Positions 6,616-13,665 of a DNA stretch of 15,958 nt are shown piece by piece. The position numbers were made by a program, and so were the translations under genes. This stretch comes from a bacterium (GTDB lineage Bacteria > Patescibacteriota > Patescibacteriia > S139-126 > S139-133): positions 1 through 15,958 of the forward strand of contig JAUIEQ010000006.1 of NCBI GenBank assembly GCA_030429785.1. The letters are read 5' to 3'. The notes beneath the pieces were generated by a model. It was not told where the DNA came from. It did no database searches and worked only from the letters and a program-made list of their open reading frames with translations. Positions within the stretch are counted from its first letter, which is position 1, and every line of letters begins with the position of its first letter.

Positions 6616-6969
6616 ATGATGGATAAGAACAAAAAAGCGCGGCTCATAAAAAAATATGGTACGCATGCCAATGACACTGGATCTGCTGAAGTGCAGATTG
6701 CTATTTTATCAGAAGAAATCAAAGAGCTTACTGAGCATTTGAAAATGCATCGTAAAGACTTTTCTTCACGACGTGGCTTGCTCAAAAAAGTAAACCAACG
6801 CCGACGGTTATTGCGATTTTTGGAAAAAGATAATAACGATAGTTTTGTTGATTTGGTTAAAAAGTTGAAAATCAAGATCAAGCCAAGTGTTTCAGCTTCA
6901 CTTGATCCTGAAGATTTAGCAGCAGCAGAAGCCAAAAAAGAAGCTGAAGCAGAAGATAACGAAGGGTAA
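6616..6969 (+). CDS. rpsO: 30S ribosomal protein S15
   Basis: The product is 117 aa and carries the S15 core: H-x-x-DTGSAEVQIA, LTEHLK-x-HRKD, SSRRGLL and RRRLLRFL in the first 75 residues. S15 binds 16S rRNA helices 20-22 and helps form the 30S platform and a bridge to the 50S. Family members are usually near 89 aa; here an acidic, Ala/Glu-rich tail from about residue 92 makes it longer. Two adjacent ATGs (6616 and 6619) are both possible starts; a modest TAAGGGA sits upstream. It is 7 bases ahead of a NYN nuclease gene and upstream of pnp, the classic rpsO-pnp neighbourhood with an insertion. A structured leader precedes it. Confidence 0.97.
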   Translation: MMDKNKKARLIKKYGTHANDTGSAEVQIAILSEEIKELTEHLKMHRKDFSSRRGLLKKVNQRRRLLRFLEKDNNDSFVDLVKKLKIKIKPSVSASLDPEDLAAAEAKKEAEAEDNEG

Positions 6970-6976
6970 ATAATCA

Positions 6977-7480
6977 ATGACATTACGACACACTGGACAG
7001 CGCATCGGCGTATTCGTTGATGTGCAAAATATGTACCACTCAGCCAAGAAGCTACACGGTGGGCGAGTGAATTTCAAAACTGTACTCAAGGACGGAGCTG
7101 ACAATCGCGTGTTGTTGCACGCACGTGCATACGTGGTTAAATCAGAAACAGCTGAAGAAAATACATTTTTTGACGCGCTTGCTGGACAAGGATATGATGT
7201 TCGAGTCCAGGACTTGCGCGTCTTTTCTGGTGGCGCAAAAAAGGCTGACTGGGATGTTGGTATTGCAGTTGATATTATGCGGTTTGCTAGTCGACTTGAT
7301 GTGGTTGTCTTGGTTAGTGGTGACGGGGATTTTGTACCATTGGTTGAGTATTTGCAAAGCCAAGGTATCAAGGTGGAGGTGATGAGTTTTAGTCAAAGCA
7401 CCGCCCAGCAATTGATTGATGTTGTTGATGAGTTTACAGATTTGAGTTTGGATAAACGAAAATATATTTTAAAAAAATAA
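6977..7480 (+). CDS. NYN-domain (LabA/DUF88-like) putative ribonuclease
   Basis: The product is 167 aa. It starts 7 bases after the rpsO stop, and its GAAGGG ribosome site lies in the last rpsO codons, so translation is likely coupled. The sequence fits the NYN/PIN-like nuclease fold: VFVDVQNM with Asp15 and Asn18, KKADWDVGIAVD with Asp91, Asp93 and Asp99, and VLVSGDGDF with Asp116 and Asp118. These acidic residues are the expected metal-binding site. There is no extra domain; the whole protein is one NYN domain. Members of this family act on RNA, but the substrate here is unknown. Lying between rpsO and the exonuclease gene pnp, it is well placed to take part in RNA decay or rRNA/tRNA processing with PNPase; that link is inferred from context. 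Confidence 0.9.
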   Translation: MTLRHTGQRIGVFVDVQNMYHSAKKLHGGRVNFKTVLKDGADNRVLLHARAYVVKSETAEENTFFDALAGQGYDVRVQDLRVFSGGAKKADWDVGIAVDIMRFASRLDVVVLVSGDGDFVPLVEYLQSQGIKVEVMSFSQSTAQQLIDVVDEFTDLSLDKRKYILKK

Positions 7481-7506
7481 TTAATACTCAATAATACAGA
7501 ACACGC

Positions 7507-7569
7507 GTTGTTATTTGAAGTTAGATTATGGTCAATATACTGGGCCGCAAGCTAAGTTCAAATAACCAC
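7507..7569 (+). promoter_or_regulatory. Long imperfect hairpin in the pnp leader
   Basis: Positions 7507-7524 pair with 7552-7569 over 18 positions with two mismatches (7509/7567 and 7520/7556), enclosing a 27-base loop. It lies between the NYN gene and pnp, 43 bases before the pnp start. In enterobacteria a double-stranded pnp leader is cut by RNase III and then used by PNPase to shut down its own mRNA; this hairpin has the position and length for a similar role, which is an inference. Confidence 0.5.
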
Positions 7570-7612
7570 AACATACGCTCATGCTGTAGTATTGTGAAAG
7601 GGTTATATACGT

Positions 7613-9841
7613 ATGGCAAACATACAAACATTCAGCCTTGATTGGGCTGGTAAAACATTAGAAATCGAAGTTGGTCGGTTGGCACAGCAGACCAATGGTT
7701 CCTGTACAGTACGTCTCGGTGATACAGTCGTGTTGGCAACAGTTGTGCAAGCAGCCAAAGCGCGTGATGGGATTGATTACTTCCCATTGCTTGTTGACTT
7801 TGAAGAAAAAATGTACGCAGCTGGTAAGATCAAAGGTTCTCGATTTATCAAACGAGAGGGTCGGGCAAGTGATGATGCGATTTTGACAGCACGTCTTATT
7901 GATCGATGCTTGCGTCCAATGTTTAAGTCATCTGAGCGTCGAGATCTGCAAATTGTGCTGACGATGCTGTCGTTTGATGGTGTAAATGATCCTGATATTC
8001 CAGCGTTGGTTGGGTCGGCAATTGCACTTGAGATTAGTGATGTTGATTGGAATGGTCCGATAGCTGGCATTCGACTTGGTCGTGTTCAGGATAACTGGGT
8101 GGTCAATCCAACATATGAAGATCGTGAAGCTTCAGCGCTTGATTTGATTTTGGCTGGTACTCGCGATGGTGTGGTTATGATTGAGGCAGGAGCATCACAA
8201 GTGGACGATGCTGTGATGGCCGAAGCTTTTGAGTACGCACATGCTCAGATGCAGCCAGTGTTTACATTTATGGACGAAGTCAAAGCAGCAGTTGGTAAAA
8301 CCAAGCAGTCAGATGACGCAGTACTTGATGAGGCAGTAGTAGCAATGCACACAGCTGTTGATGCAAAAGTAAAAGAATTTATTGGCTCACACGCACTCAC
8401 TGCTTTGTTTCCGTATGCTAGTAAAGCAGATTTCAAACAAAAAGTAGCAGTGCTTGAGGATGAACTCAGTGAAATGCTCAAAGAGGATAATGAGGTCTCA
8501 AAAGAGATGCGCGCATACGGCTTGTCACAGCTTGATGAGTATATTAGTGAGGTTGCTCGTGAAATGACATTGACCAAAAAAATTCGAGTTGATGGTCGAA
8601 AGCTTGATGAGTTACGGCCGTTATCAGCTGCTGTGGCATTGTTACCGCGAACACATGGTTCTGGTTTGTTTGCGCGTGGAGAGACGCAGGCACTCACCAT
8701 TGCAACGCTTGGCTCTCCTGGAGATGAGCAATTGCTTGATACTATGGAATTTGAAGGCAAGAAACGATACATGCATCATTACAATTTCCCGGCATTTTCT
8801 GTTGGGGAAGTACGGCCAATGCGTGGACCTGGTCGTCGTGAAATTGGTCATGGTGCGCTGGCTGAAAAAGCACTGGAGCCTGTTTTGCCAAGCAAAGACG
8901 TGTTTCCTTATACTATTCGACTGGTTTCTGAGATCATGTCATCAAATGGATCAACATCACAAGCAGCGGTATGTGGTTCAACGCTAGCGCTCATGGACGC
9001 AGGTGTGCCAATTACTGATATGGTTGCTGGTATTTCAGTCGGACTTATGACTGACCCAGCTGATGCGACTACGTATGAGTTGCTGACTGATATTCAAGGT
9101 ATTGAGGATCATGTGGGTGATATGGATTTTAAAGTAGCTGGTTCAGAAAAGGGTATTACCGCAATTCAGCTTGATATCAAGTTGCAGGGTATTAGCTTGG
9201 CAGTGTGTAAGGGTGCGCTGAAGCAAGCCCACCAAGCACGGCTCAAGATTTTGGATACCATGAAAGCAGCTATTGCCGAGCCTCGAGCAGAGCTATCACA
9301 ATACGCACCGAGAATTGAGTCATTGATGGTTGATCCATCAAAGATTCGAGATATTATCGGATCTGGTGGTAAGACAATTCGAGAAATTACTGAAACAACA
9401 GGCGTGAGCATTGATATCGAAGATACTGGATTGGTGATGGTAACGTCAGATGATGGTGAATCAATGCAACGAGCGCTAGACTGGATTATGATGTTGGTAA
9501 AGGATGTTGAAGTAGGTGAAACATACAATGGTACAGTAACTCGATTGATGGATTTTGGCGCATTTGTAGAGGTCTTGCCTGGTAAGGAAGGCTTGGTGCA
9601 TATTTCAGAGCTTGCATGGGAGCACGTTGATAAGGTATCTGATGTAGTAAATGTTGGAGACAAGCTAGAGGTAAAAGTAAAGGAGATTGATGACCAAGAC
9701 CGAGTCAATTTATCTCATAAATTACTCTTGCCACGACCAGAGCGGTCAGAGCATCACAATGATGATCGCAGGGATCGACGACGAGATAGTCGACCACCAC
9801 GTCGTGACAACCGTGATCGTAACCGCGGATCACGTCGATAA
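7613..9841 (+). CDS. pnp: Polyribonucleotide nucleotidyltransferase (PNPase)
   Basis: The product is 742 aa, with GAAAGGG about 10 bases before the ATG. PNPase degrades RNA 3' to 5' by phosphorolysis as a trimeric ring. Domains in order: first RNase PH-like domain (about 10-145), helical linker (about 235-320), second RNase PH-like domain (about 325-545), KH (about 570-625, GSGGKTI at 583-589) and S1 (about 635-703). The second core keeps the family's catalytic features: R408/R409 in the GRREIGHG motif, the SNGSTSQ serine loop at 444-450, and Asp499, Asp505, Lys507 in DHVGDMDFK. The last 35 residues are an unusual Arg/Asp-rich low-complexity tail that probably adds RNA binding. It follows rpsO and the NYN gene, has a hairpin leader, and ends at a bidirectional terminator. 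Confidence 0.98.
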   Translation: MANIQTFSLDWAGKTLEIEVGRLAQQTNGSCTVRLGDTVVLATVVQAAKARDGIDYFPLLVDFEEKMYAAGKIKGSRFIKREGRASDDAILTARLIDRCLRPMFKSSERRDLQIVLTMLSFDGVNDPDIPALVGSAIALEISDVDWNGPIAGIRLGRVQDNWVVNPTYEDREASALDLILAGTRDGVVMIEAGASQVDDAVMAEAFEYAHAQMQPVFTFMDEVKAAVGKTKQSDDAVLDEAVVAMHTAVDAKVKEFIGSHALTALFPYASKADFKQKVAVLEDELSEMLKEDNEVSKEMRAYGLSQLDEYISEVAREMTLTKKIRVDGRKLDELRPLSAAVALLPRTHGSGLFARGETQALTIATLGSPGDEQLLDTMEFEGKKRYMHHYNFPAFSVGEVRPMRGPGRREIGHGALAEKALEPVLPSKDVFPYTIRLVSEIMSSNGSTSQAAVCGSTLALMDAGVPITDMVAGISVGLMTDPADATTYELLTDIQGIEDHVGDMDFKVAGSEKGITAIQLDIKLQGISLAVCKGALKQAHQARLKILDTMKAAIAEPRAELSQYAPRIESLMVDPSKIRDIIGSGGKTIREITETTGVSIDIEDTGLVMVTSDDGESMQRALDWIMMLVKDVEVGETYNGTVTRLMDFGAFVEVLPGKEGLVHISELAWEHVDKVSDVVNVGDKLEVKVKEIDDQDRVNLSHKLLLPRPERSEHHNDDRRDRRRDSRPPRRDNRDRNRGSRR

Positions 9842-9866
9842 GTACGTTCTCTTGCTCAAATAAAAG

Positions 9867-9890
9867 ACCCCGATATTGTTTCGGGGTTTT
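9867..9890. terminator. Bidirectional terminator between pnp and the convergent gene
   Basis: Stem ACCCCGA (9867-9873) with TCGGGGT (9881-9887), 7-base loop, T-run 9887-9890 on the plus strand. On the minus strand the same stem is followed by a T-rich stretch (complement of 9856-9866), so it can serve the convergent gene ending at 9897 as well. Confidence 0.85.
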
Positions 9891-9896
9891 GTGTTG

Positions 9897-10259
9897 TCAT
9901 GATTTTGACCTAAAAACATTCCAAGCAGCACCGAGTTGCTTTTTATCTAGAAAAAAACCGTTGCTTGTCAGTGTCTTATCCTCCTGTACAGCCAACCAAC
10001 CACGCCTGTGACAAATCGCACCAAGTATCTGTGCATCGATTTGGAATGGCAGCGGAGAGCCAAGTACCACCACAACTTTTTCTGTACCGAAGTCGTTTTG
10101 CGACAGCTTATCAGCACAGCCGTGCAGTGGGAAATCTTGCTGAATAAGTTCAGCACCACTGTTTTGTAAAAACTGCCATAATTCTGGGCTGCTTGTGCTG
10201 ATGATATGTAAATTTTGTTGCCAAGACATGGGGATCATCACGGTGATTTTTTTAGACAT
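9897..10259 (-). CDS. Small hypothetical protein, convergent to pnp
   Basis: The product is 120 aa, read leftward, with AAGGAG about 9 bases before the ATG and a TGA stop. There is no TM segment or signal peptide. The middle (about 60-82) has a hydrophobic VVVVLGSPLPF strand and an IDAQILGAI helix, an alpha/beta pattern. Cys at 48 and 83 with adjacent His residues are too few for a clear metal site. It shares the bidirectional terminator with pnp and is the only leftward gene of block B, with its own promoter facing the exchanger gene. The good ribosome site and defined ends support a real gene; I do not recognise the family. Confidence 0.7.
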   Translation of the reverse strand: MSKKITVMIPMSWQQNLHIISTSSPELWQFLQNSGAELIQQDFPLHGCADKLSQNDFGTEKVVVVLGSPLPFQIDAQILGAICHRRGWLAVQEDKTLTSNGFFLDKKQLGAAWNVFRSKS

Positions 10260-10287
10260 TAAGTAGCTCCTTGCTATGTTGAATATG

Positions 10288-10316
10288 AATGTACGATGCT
10301 TGAATACTCATTCAAG
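10288..10316 (-). promoter_or_regulatory. Candidate promoter with overlapping palindromic operator
   Basis: On the minus strand TTGAAT (10315-10310) and TACATT (10293-10288) are 16 bases apart, upstream of the 120-aa gene. A 7-bp inverted repeat, CTTGAAT (10299-10305) with ATTCAAG (10310-10316) around a 4-base centre, covers the -35 element and would suit a dimeric repressor. Both calls rest on pattern alone. Confidence 0.35.
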
Positions 10317-10419
10317 TATATGTACCGCATTTGTCAATGCATATTGATGGTTGTGTGCGTGTTGTAATTTTTTATTTTCTCCGGAAAAAAGCTTGGTGTT
10401 CAGACTGGTGATTATGCGC

Positions 10420-10425
10420 TATACT
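10420..10425 (+). promoter_or_regulatory. Candidate -10 element for the exchanger gene
   Basis: TATACT at 10420-10425 lies 24 bases before the preferred ATG at 10450. A poor -35 (TTCAGA, 10399-10404) is 15 bases upstream. If used, the transcript would start near 10432 with a leader of under 20 bases, and the ATG at 10414 could not be the start. Confidence 0.3.
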
Positions 10426-10449
10426 GCAGATACTTTAAATCTAGTTATC

Positions 10450-11460
10450 ATGGTATTTATTTGGATAGTTGTCCTGTTGGTGAGTTTGTACGCAGTGGTC
10501 AAATCAGCAGATTATTTCACAGAATATAGCGAAAAACTTGGCTTAGCATTGGGTCTGAGTTCATTTATTATTGGCGCGACTATTGTTGCAGTTGGCACAT
10601 CATTGCCTGAACTTGTTTCATCTTTGTTTGCAGTACTTGATGCCCACTCAACTGAGTTTGTAGTTGATAACGTTGTTGGTTCAAATATTGCTAATGCACT
10701 TTTGATTCTCGGTGTCGGTGCGGTAGTAGCTCGACCATTAAGCGTCAAAACATCGCTCATTGATGTTGATTTGCCATTTTTCTTTGCATCAATGGCGTTA
10801 TTTGTGTACTTTGCGTATGATCGTGTTATTACGACTAGCGAAGGTATTTTTTTGTTGATTTTCTTTTTGATTTTTTTGGTATACAATATCCGATCTGAAT
10901 CAAAAGAGATTGTGCGTGAAGACAAGGAAGAGTTAGCAGAGATGAAGCAGCGATATGCCGAAGATGGTGATGCAGCCGAGCATATAGCGCATACAGCAAA
11001 CAAAAAGACAGCACTATACGTTAAATATGGAGCTATTATCTTGGTGAGTATGTTTGTATTGGCGATTAGCGCTAAATACTTGATAGATAGCGTCCTCACC
11101 ATATCAGCATTATTGAATATTCAATCAACTTTACTAACCGTTACTGTTGTGGCATTTGGTACATCGTTACCTGAAGTGCTGACTTCTATCGCTGCTATTA
11201 AGCGGGGAAACCACGCGATTGCAATAGGTAATGTATTTGGCTCAAATACCTTTAATGTGCTGCTTGTGACGGGTGTGCCGGCAGTTTTTACAGATTTGCA
11301 GATTACAGATTTGACATACGTTATTGCTGTGCCATTTTTGGTTATTGCTACTTTTGTGACTATTTTTACTACATTTGATAATGTAGTGCGAAAATGGGAA
11401 GGAGTTGCAATGTTGTTTTTATATATTGTTTTTTTGGCTAGGATTATAAATATTATTTAG
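10450..11460 (+). CDS. Na+/Ca2+ exchanger, CaCA family (YrbG-like)
   Basis: The product is 336 aa from ATG 10450. ATGs at 10414 and 10351 are also in frame, and none has a clear ribosome site; I prefer 10450 because a hydrophobic helix starts at once and the length fits the family. Both alpha repeats that define cation/Ca2+ exchangers are intact: GATIVAVGTSLPE (42-54) with NVVGSNIAN (74-82), and VVAFGTSLPE (233-242) with NVFGSNTFN (261-269). Glu54 and Glu242 are the expected ion-binding acids. About ten TM helices are predicted, with a charged cytoplasmic loop at about 148-190 between the two halves. Ca2+ or a similar cation is probably expelled in exchange for Na+ or H+; the ion preference cannot be read from sequence. 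Neighbouring genes give no functional clue. Confidence 0.92.
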   Translation: MVFIWIVVLLVSLYAVVKSADYFTEYSEKLGLALGLSSFIIGATIVAVGTSLPELVSSLFAVLDAHSTEFVVDNVVGSNIANALLILGVGAVVARPLSVKTSLIDVDLPFFFASMALFVYFAYDRVITTSEGIFLLIFFLIFLVYNIRSESKEIVREDKEELAEMKQRYAEDGDAAEHIAHTANKKTALYVKYGAIILVSMFVLAISAKYLIDSVLTISALLNIQSTLLTVTVVAFGTSLPEVLTSIAAIKRGNHAIAIGNVFGSNTFNVLLVTGVPAVFTDLQITDLTYVIAVPFLVIATFVTIFTTFDNVVRKWEGVAMLFLYIVFLARIINII

Positions 11461-11490
11461 AAGAGCGATAATACCTGTTCTTCGATTGTT

Positions 11491-12969
11491 ATGTTTTTTG
11501 TCCCTCAGGAACCACTCTACAAGAGGCTGTTTCATAAACTACGCAGTCATCGTACTCACTCACGATTATTACTTCCGTGGGTTATTTTGACTATCGCACT
11601 TGCATTTTTTGTACTATTTACCCATAGCGTTGTGGAGCGGTATCGGCTGAACCATGATAATATTATCGATTTTGTGCCTGACTCGGCATTGCTCTATATG
11701 CATATTCCGAGCCTTGATCATCATTCTGTTTCCCGTGCTTTGCGTCAATTTGTGAGTTTTCACCCTACTGCTCGTGATATGTGGGCAGGAGAAGTTGTTG
11801 GTGATGTGATGGCTCTCTGGCCAGATAGCTCGGGCTTGGAATTTCAAGAAGCTGGTTTTGTGCTTTTGTCTGAAGGAGAGCCTGCGCTAATTATATTTTC
11901 GGCAGATGAGCGTTTATTAGACAAGATGTCTGAATGGGAAGCTGCTGGATTCTCAGTGTATAGAGAAGACTCAATTGTGGTAGTGAGTTCAAGACCATAT
12001 GATGATTGGAAGCCAGATGCAGGGGTTTCATTAGGAAGTTTTTTGGCTCAAGAGCGTGTGCCGCGTACAAATAGATGGTATATGTATGCAGATGTTGCTT
12101 CTGCTGAGTATGTTACCATGCGATCAGAGCACTCTTTATTTGGGCCGTTATTTGAGTCTCTGACCGGTGATCAGTCTTGGATAGTTGCTGGTATGAGTGT
12201 ACGGGATGATGTATTGATTATTTCCGAGCATCAAGCACCACTCGCACCTCCTGAGATAAAGCCCGATCCTCAGTGGATTGACGCCATAGCGCTTGATCAG
12301 AGCTTGTTAATTAAGAATATTTCCGTATCCGATATTTTATTTAGCGATGCAGAGCGGTTTTTTGGAGAAAATGTGCCAATTGTTACGTTGCTGCAACGGA
12401 TTAACAATAGCTTATTTGAGCGTTCATCAACCTGGTTATCAGCAGATGATACGAGATTTTCAATGGCATTGGCATTTAAGGAAATCTCAGAAACAGACCA
12501 GGCAGCGCATGTGCTTGTTGCCAGTATTAGTAAGAATGATCAGTTTGATCAAGCTGCATGGCAAGAGTCGTTGCGAGTGGTAGCAAGTTACCAATACCCG
12601 CAAGCTGTTTCGCAACAATTAGTTGATGGGTCATATATAACTGAGTTTGTGGCAGAGGTTCATGACGGTATCGAGATTCGACCCAGTGAACGCATAGGGG
12701 AGTATCAAATATATGAAGTTGTAGCAGATGGTGCTGTATGGGACTGGGTATACGCAGAGTCTGATACTTCTGTGTATATTAGTAATCAAGTGTCAGGGCT
12801 CAAACGTGTATTACAATCCAGTATACCGACAGAAACCAGACACCCGTGTCTTGGGGTGACAGAAAATTATATAGCTTACGACGCCCCAGTATCAGTTGCA
12901 GAGCAGTCAGGAATTGATACAGTTGTGGCAATGTTAGTTAATGATGATTTGGTAGTATGTGTTCAATAA
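11491..12969 (+). CDS. Single-TM anchored extracytoplasmic protein, unknown function
   Basis: The product is 492 aa from ATG 11491, with no recognisable ribosome site, 30 bases after the exchanger stop. A basic N-terminus is followed by one TM helix at about 27-46, and the remaining ~445 residues should lie outside the membrane. The segment IIDFVPDSALLYMHIP (58-73) just after the membrane resembles the opening of DUF3352-type proteins, where a similar 'fvPadtalyv' pattern is followed by repeated alpha/beta units; this is a tentative resemblance. The exported part has only one Cys outside the extreme C-terminus (near 451), many Asp and Glu, and no catalytic motif. Its position behind the exchanger may mean cotranscription. 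A cell-surface or wall-facing role is inferred from topology. Confidence 0.82.
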   Translation: MFFVPQEPLYKRLFHKLRSHRTHSRLLLPWVILTIALAFFVLFTHSVVERYRLNHDNIIDFVPDSALLYMHIPSLDHHSVSRALRQFVSFHPTARDMWAGEVVGDVMALWPDSSGLEFQEAGFVLLSEGEPALIIFSADERLLDKMSEWEAAGFSVYREDSIVVVSSRPYDDWKPDAGVSLGSFLAQERVPRTNRWYMYADVASAEYVTMRSEHSLFGPLFESLTGDQSWIVAGMSVRDDVLIISEHQAPLAPPEIKPDPQWIDAIALDQSLLIKNISVSDILFSDAERFFGENVPIVTLLQRINNSLFERSSTWLSADDTRFSMALAFKEISETDQAAHVLVASISKNDQFDQAAWQESLRVVASYQYPQAVSQQLVDGSYITEFVAEVHDGIEIRPSERIGEYQIYEVVADGAVWDWVYAESDTSVYISNQVSGLKRVLQSSIPTETRHPCLGVTENYIAYDAPVSVAEQSGIDTVVAMLVNDDLVVCVQ

Positions 12970-13163
12970 TTGTTGTATACTGAATTTGTTCATTTATATG
13001 CGCTAATATTAGCATTAAATATGATATTGTTGATAAGTTGTGTATAAATTAGGTGTTCATTTTTTGAAAAATGATTAAAATGTGGCATAATAAATTTGTT
13101 ACAAAAACTTACAAGGATGATTTTTTAACTAAGGTATAGTCAAAAGTCATCAAAATACATGGG
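12970..13163. other. AT-rich intergenic stretch, no gene seen
   Basis: No credible coding frame: the longest short frame (13071-13139, 22 codons) has no ribosome site. A possible promoter, TTGAAA (13064-13069) with TAATAA (13088-13093), is visible. AACTTACAA (13106-13114) is repeated inverted at 13197-13205, which spans the predicted start of the downstream RNA. No terminator is seen after the 492-aa gene. Confidence 0.5.
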
Positions 13164-13192
13164 TTGATTTTTTCATTTTATTATGCTATAAT
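13164..13192 (+). promoter_or_regulatory. Strong extended -10 promoter of the predicted ncRNA
   Basis: TTGATT (13164-13169), a 17-base spacer and a perfect TATAAT (13187-13192) with TGC directly upstream. This is the best promoter match in the window. Transcription should start near 13199-13200, and no protein gene follows. Confidence 0.75.
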
Positions 13193-13199
13193 GTATTTG

Positions 13200-13567
13200 T
13201 AAGTTAAAAAGTACCTTGAATTCGACAGAGAATTGTTTCACAAAATAATATAACAATGTTTTGGAAATAACTTTCTGCTTTTTTGCTCGATATACGTTAT
13301 GCGAACCTACCGTATAACACAAAACAAAAACAAAAATTGAAAGGGACTTTGATTTAAATTACAAAAAAGTAATAAGAATCAAAACAACCCACAATCAGGC
13401 AAGAAAGCTAGCTCGTAAGTAGGGTCGAGCCTTAAACAGTAGATTTAGAAAAGTCTATGGAATTATCCAAAAAGGATGATTGCACAGCGGTCCAAATCTG
13501 CTATAAGGCCCGGCAGTACCAGCCAATGATTATTATCTAGGGCCCGGGTACTCCGGGCTCTTTTTTT
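13200..13567 (+). ncRNA. Predicted structured non-coding RNA, family not recognised
   Basis: A transcript of about 370 nt is bounded by a strong promoter and a strong terminator and has no plausible reading frame. Local helices visible by eye: AATTC 13219-13223 with GAATT 13230-13234; TATACG 13291-13296 with CGTATA 13311-13316; a two-part stem 13348-13354/13377-13383 plus 13358-13362/13369-13373 with a hexa-A loop; GCTCG 13411-13415 with CGAGC 13426-13430; 13440-13446 with 13451-13457 (one G-U); and 13461-13468 with 13474-13481 (one G-U, A5 loop). An A-rich single-stranded stretch lies near 13320-13345. I looked for tmRNA, RNase P RNA, SRP RNA and common riboswitch cores and found none. It may be a free RNA or a long attenuated leader of the dksA-like gene. 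Confidence 0.6.
13539..13567 (+). terminator. Intrinsic terminator of the predicted ncRNA
   Basis: A 9-bp GC-rich stem (13539-13547 with 13553-13561, one G-U), loop GTACT, T-run 13561-13567. An upstream segment, CCCGG 13509-13513 plus AGTACC 13515-13520, can pair instead with 13547-13557, so the terminator has a mutually exclusive alternative. Confidence 0.9.
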
Positions 13568-13588
13568 ATCCATTTTTTTATCCATTGA

Positions 13589-13616
13589 TTGCATTTTAAA
13601 CATTGCTTGGTATACT
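13589..13616 (+). promoter_or_regulatory. Promoter of the dksA-like/lspA-like pair
   Basis: TTGCAT (13589-13594), a 16-base spacer and TATACT (13611-13616) with TGG directly before it. It starts after the ncRNA terminator, so the dksA-like gene does not depend on read-through; the leader would be about 43 bases. Confidence 0.55.
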
Positions 13617-13665
13617 GAGAGCATACTGGTTGCATAGTCTATTATTTCGTATTAATGATTATTGT

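Noticed and set aside
8245..8772. Long antisense open frames within pnp (also 9166-9708)
   Set aside because: They mirror the codon structure of pnp, are Ser/Thr-rich artefacts and have no ribosome site.
13071..13139. A 22-codon frame in the AT-rich region before the ncRNA
   Set aside because: No ribosome site, AT-rich composition and very short length.
13216..13240. TTCGAC near the RNA 5' end resembling the tmRNA 5' motif
   Set aside because: There is no matching acceptor stem, no TTCGA T-loop with CCA end and no tag frame ending in Ala-Ala-stop, so tmRNA is not supported.
13317..13421. An open frame across the A-rich part of the ncRNA
   Set aside because: It lacks a standard start codon and ribosome site and runs through predicted hairpins.
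13603..13665. Upstream ATG extending the dksA-like protein by 21 residues
   Set aside because: It precedes the -10 element of the likely promoter and adds a hydrophobic stretch foreign to the family.
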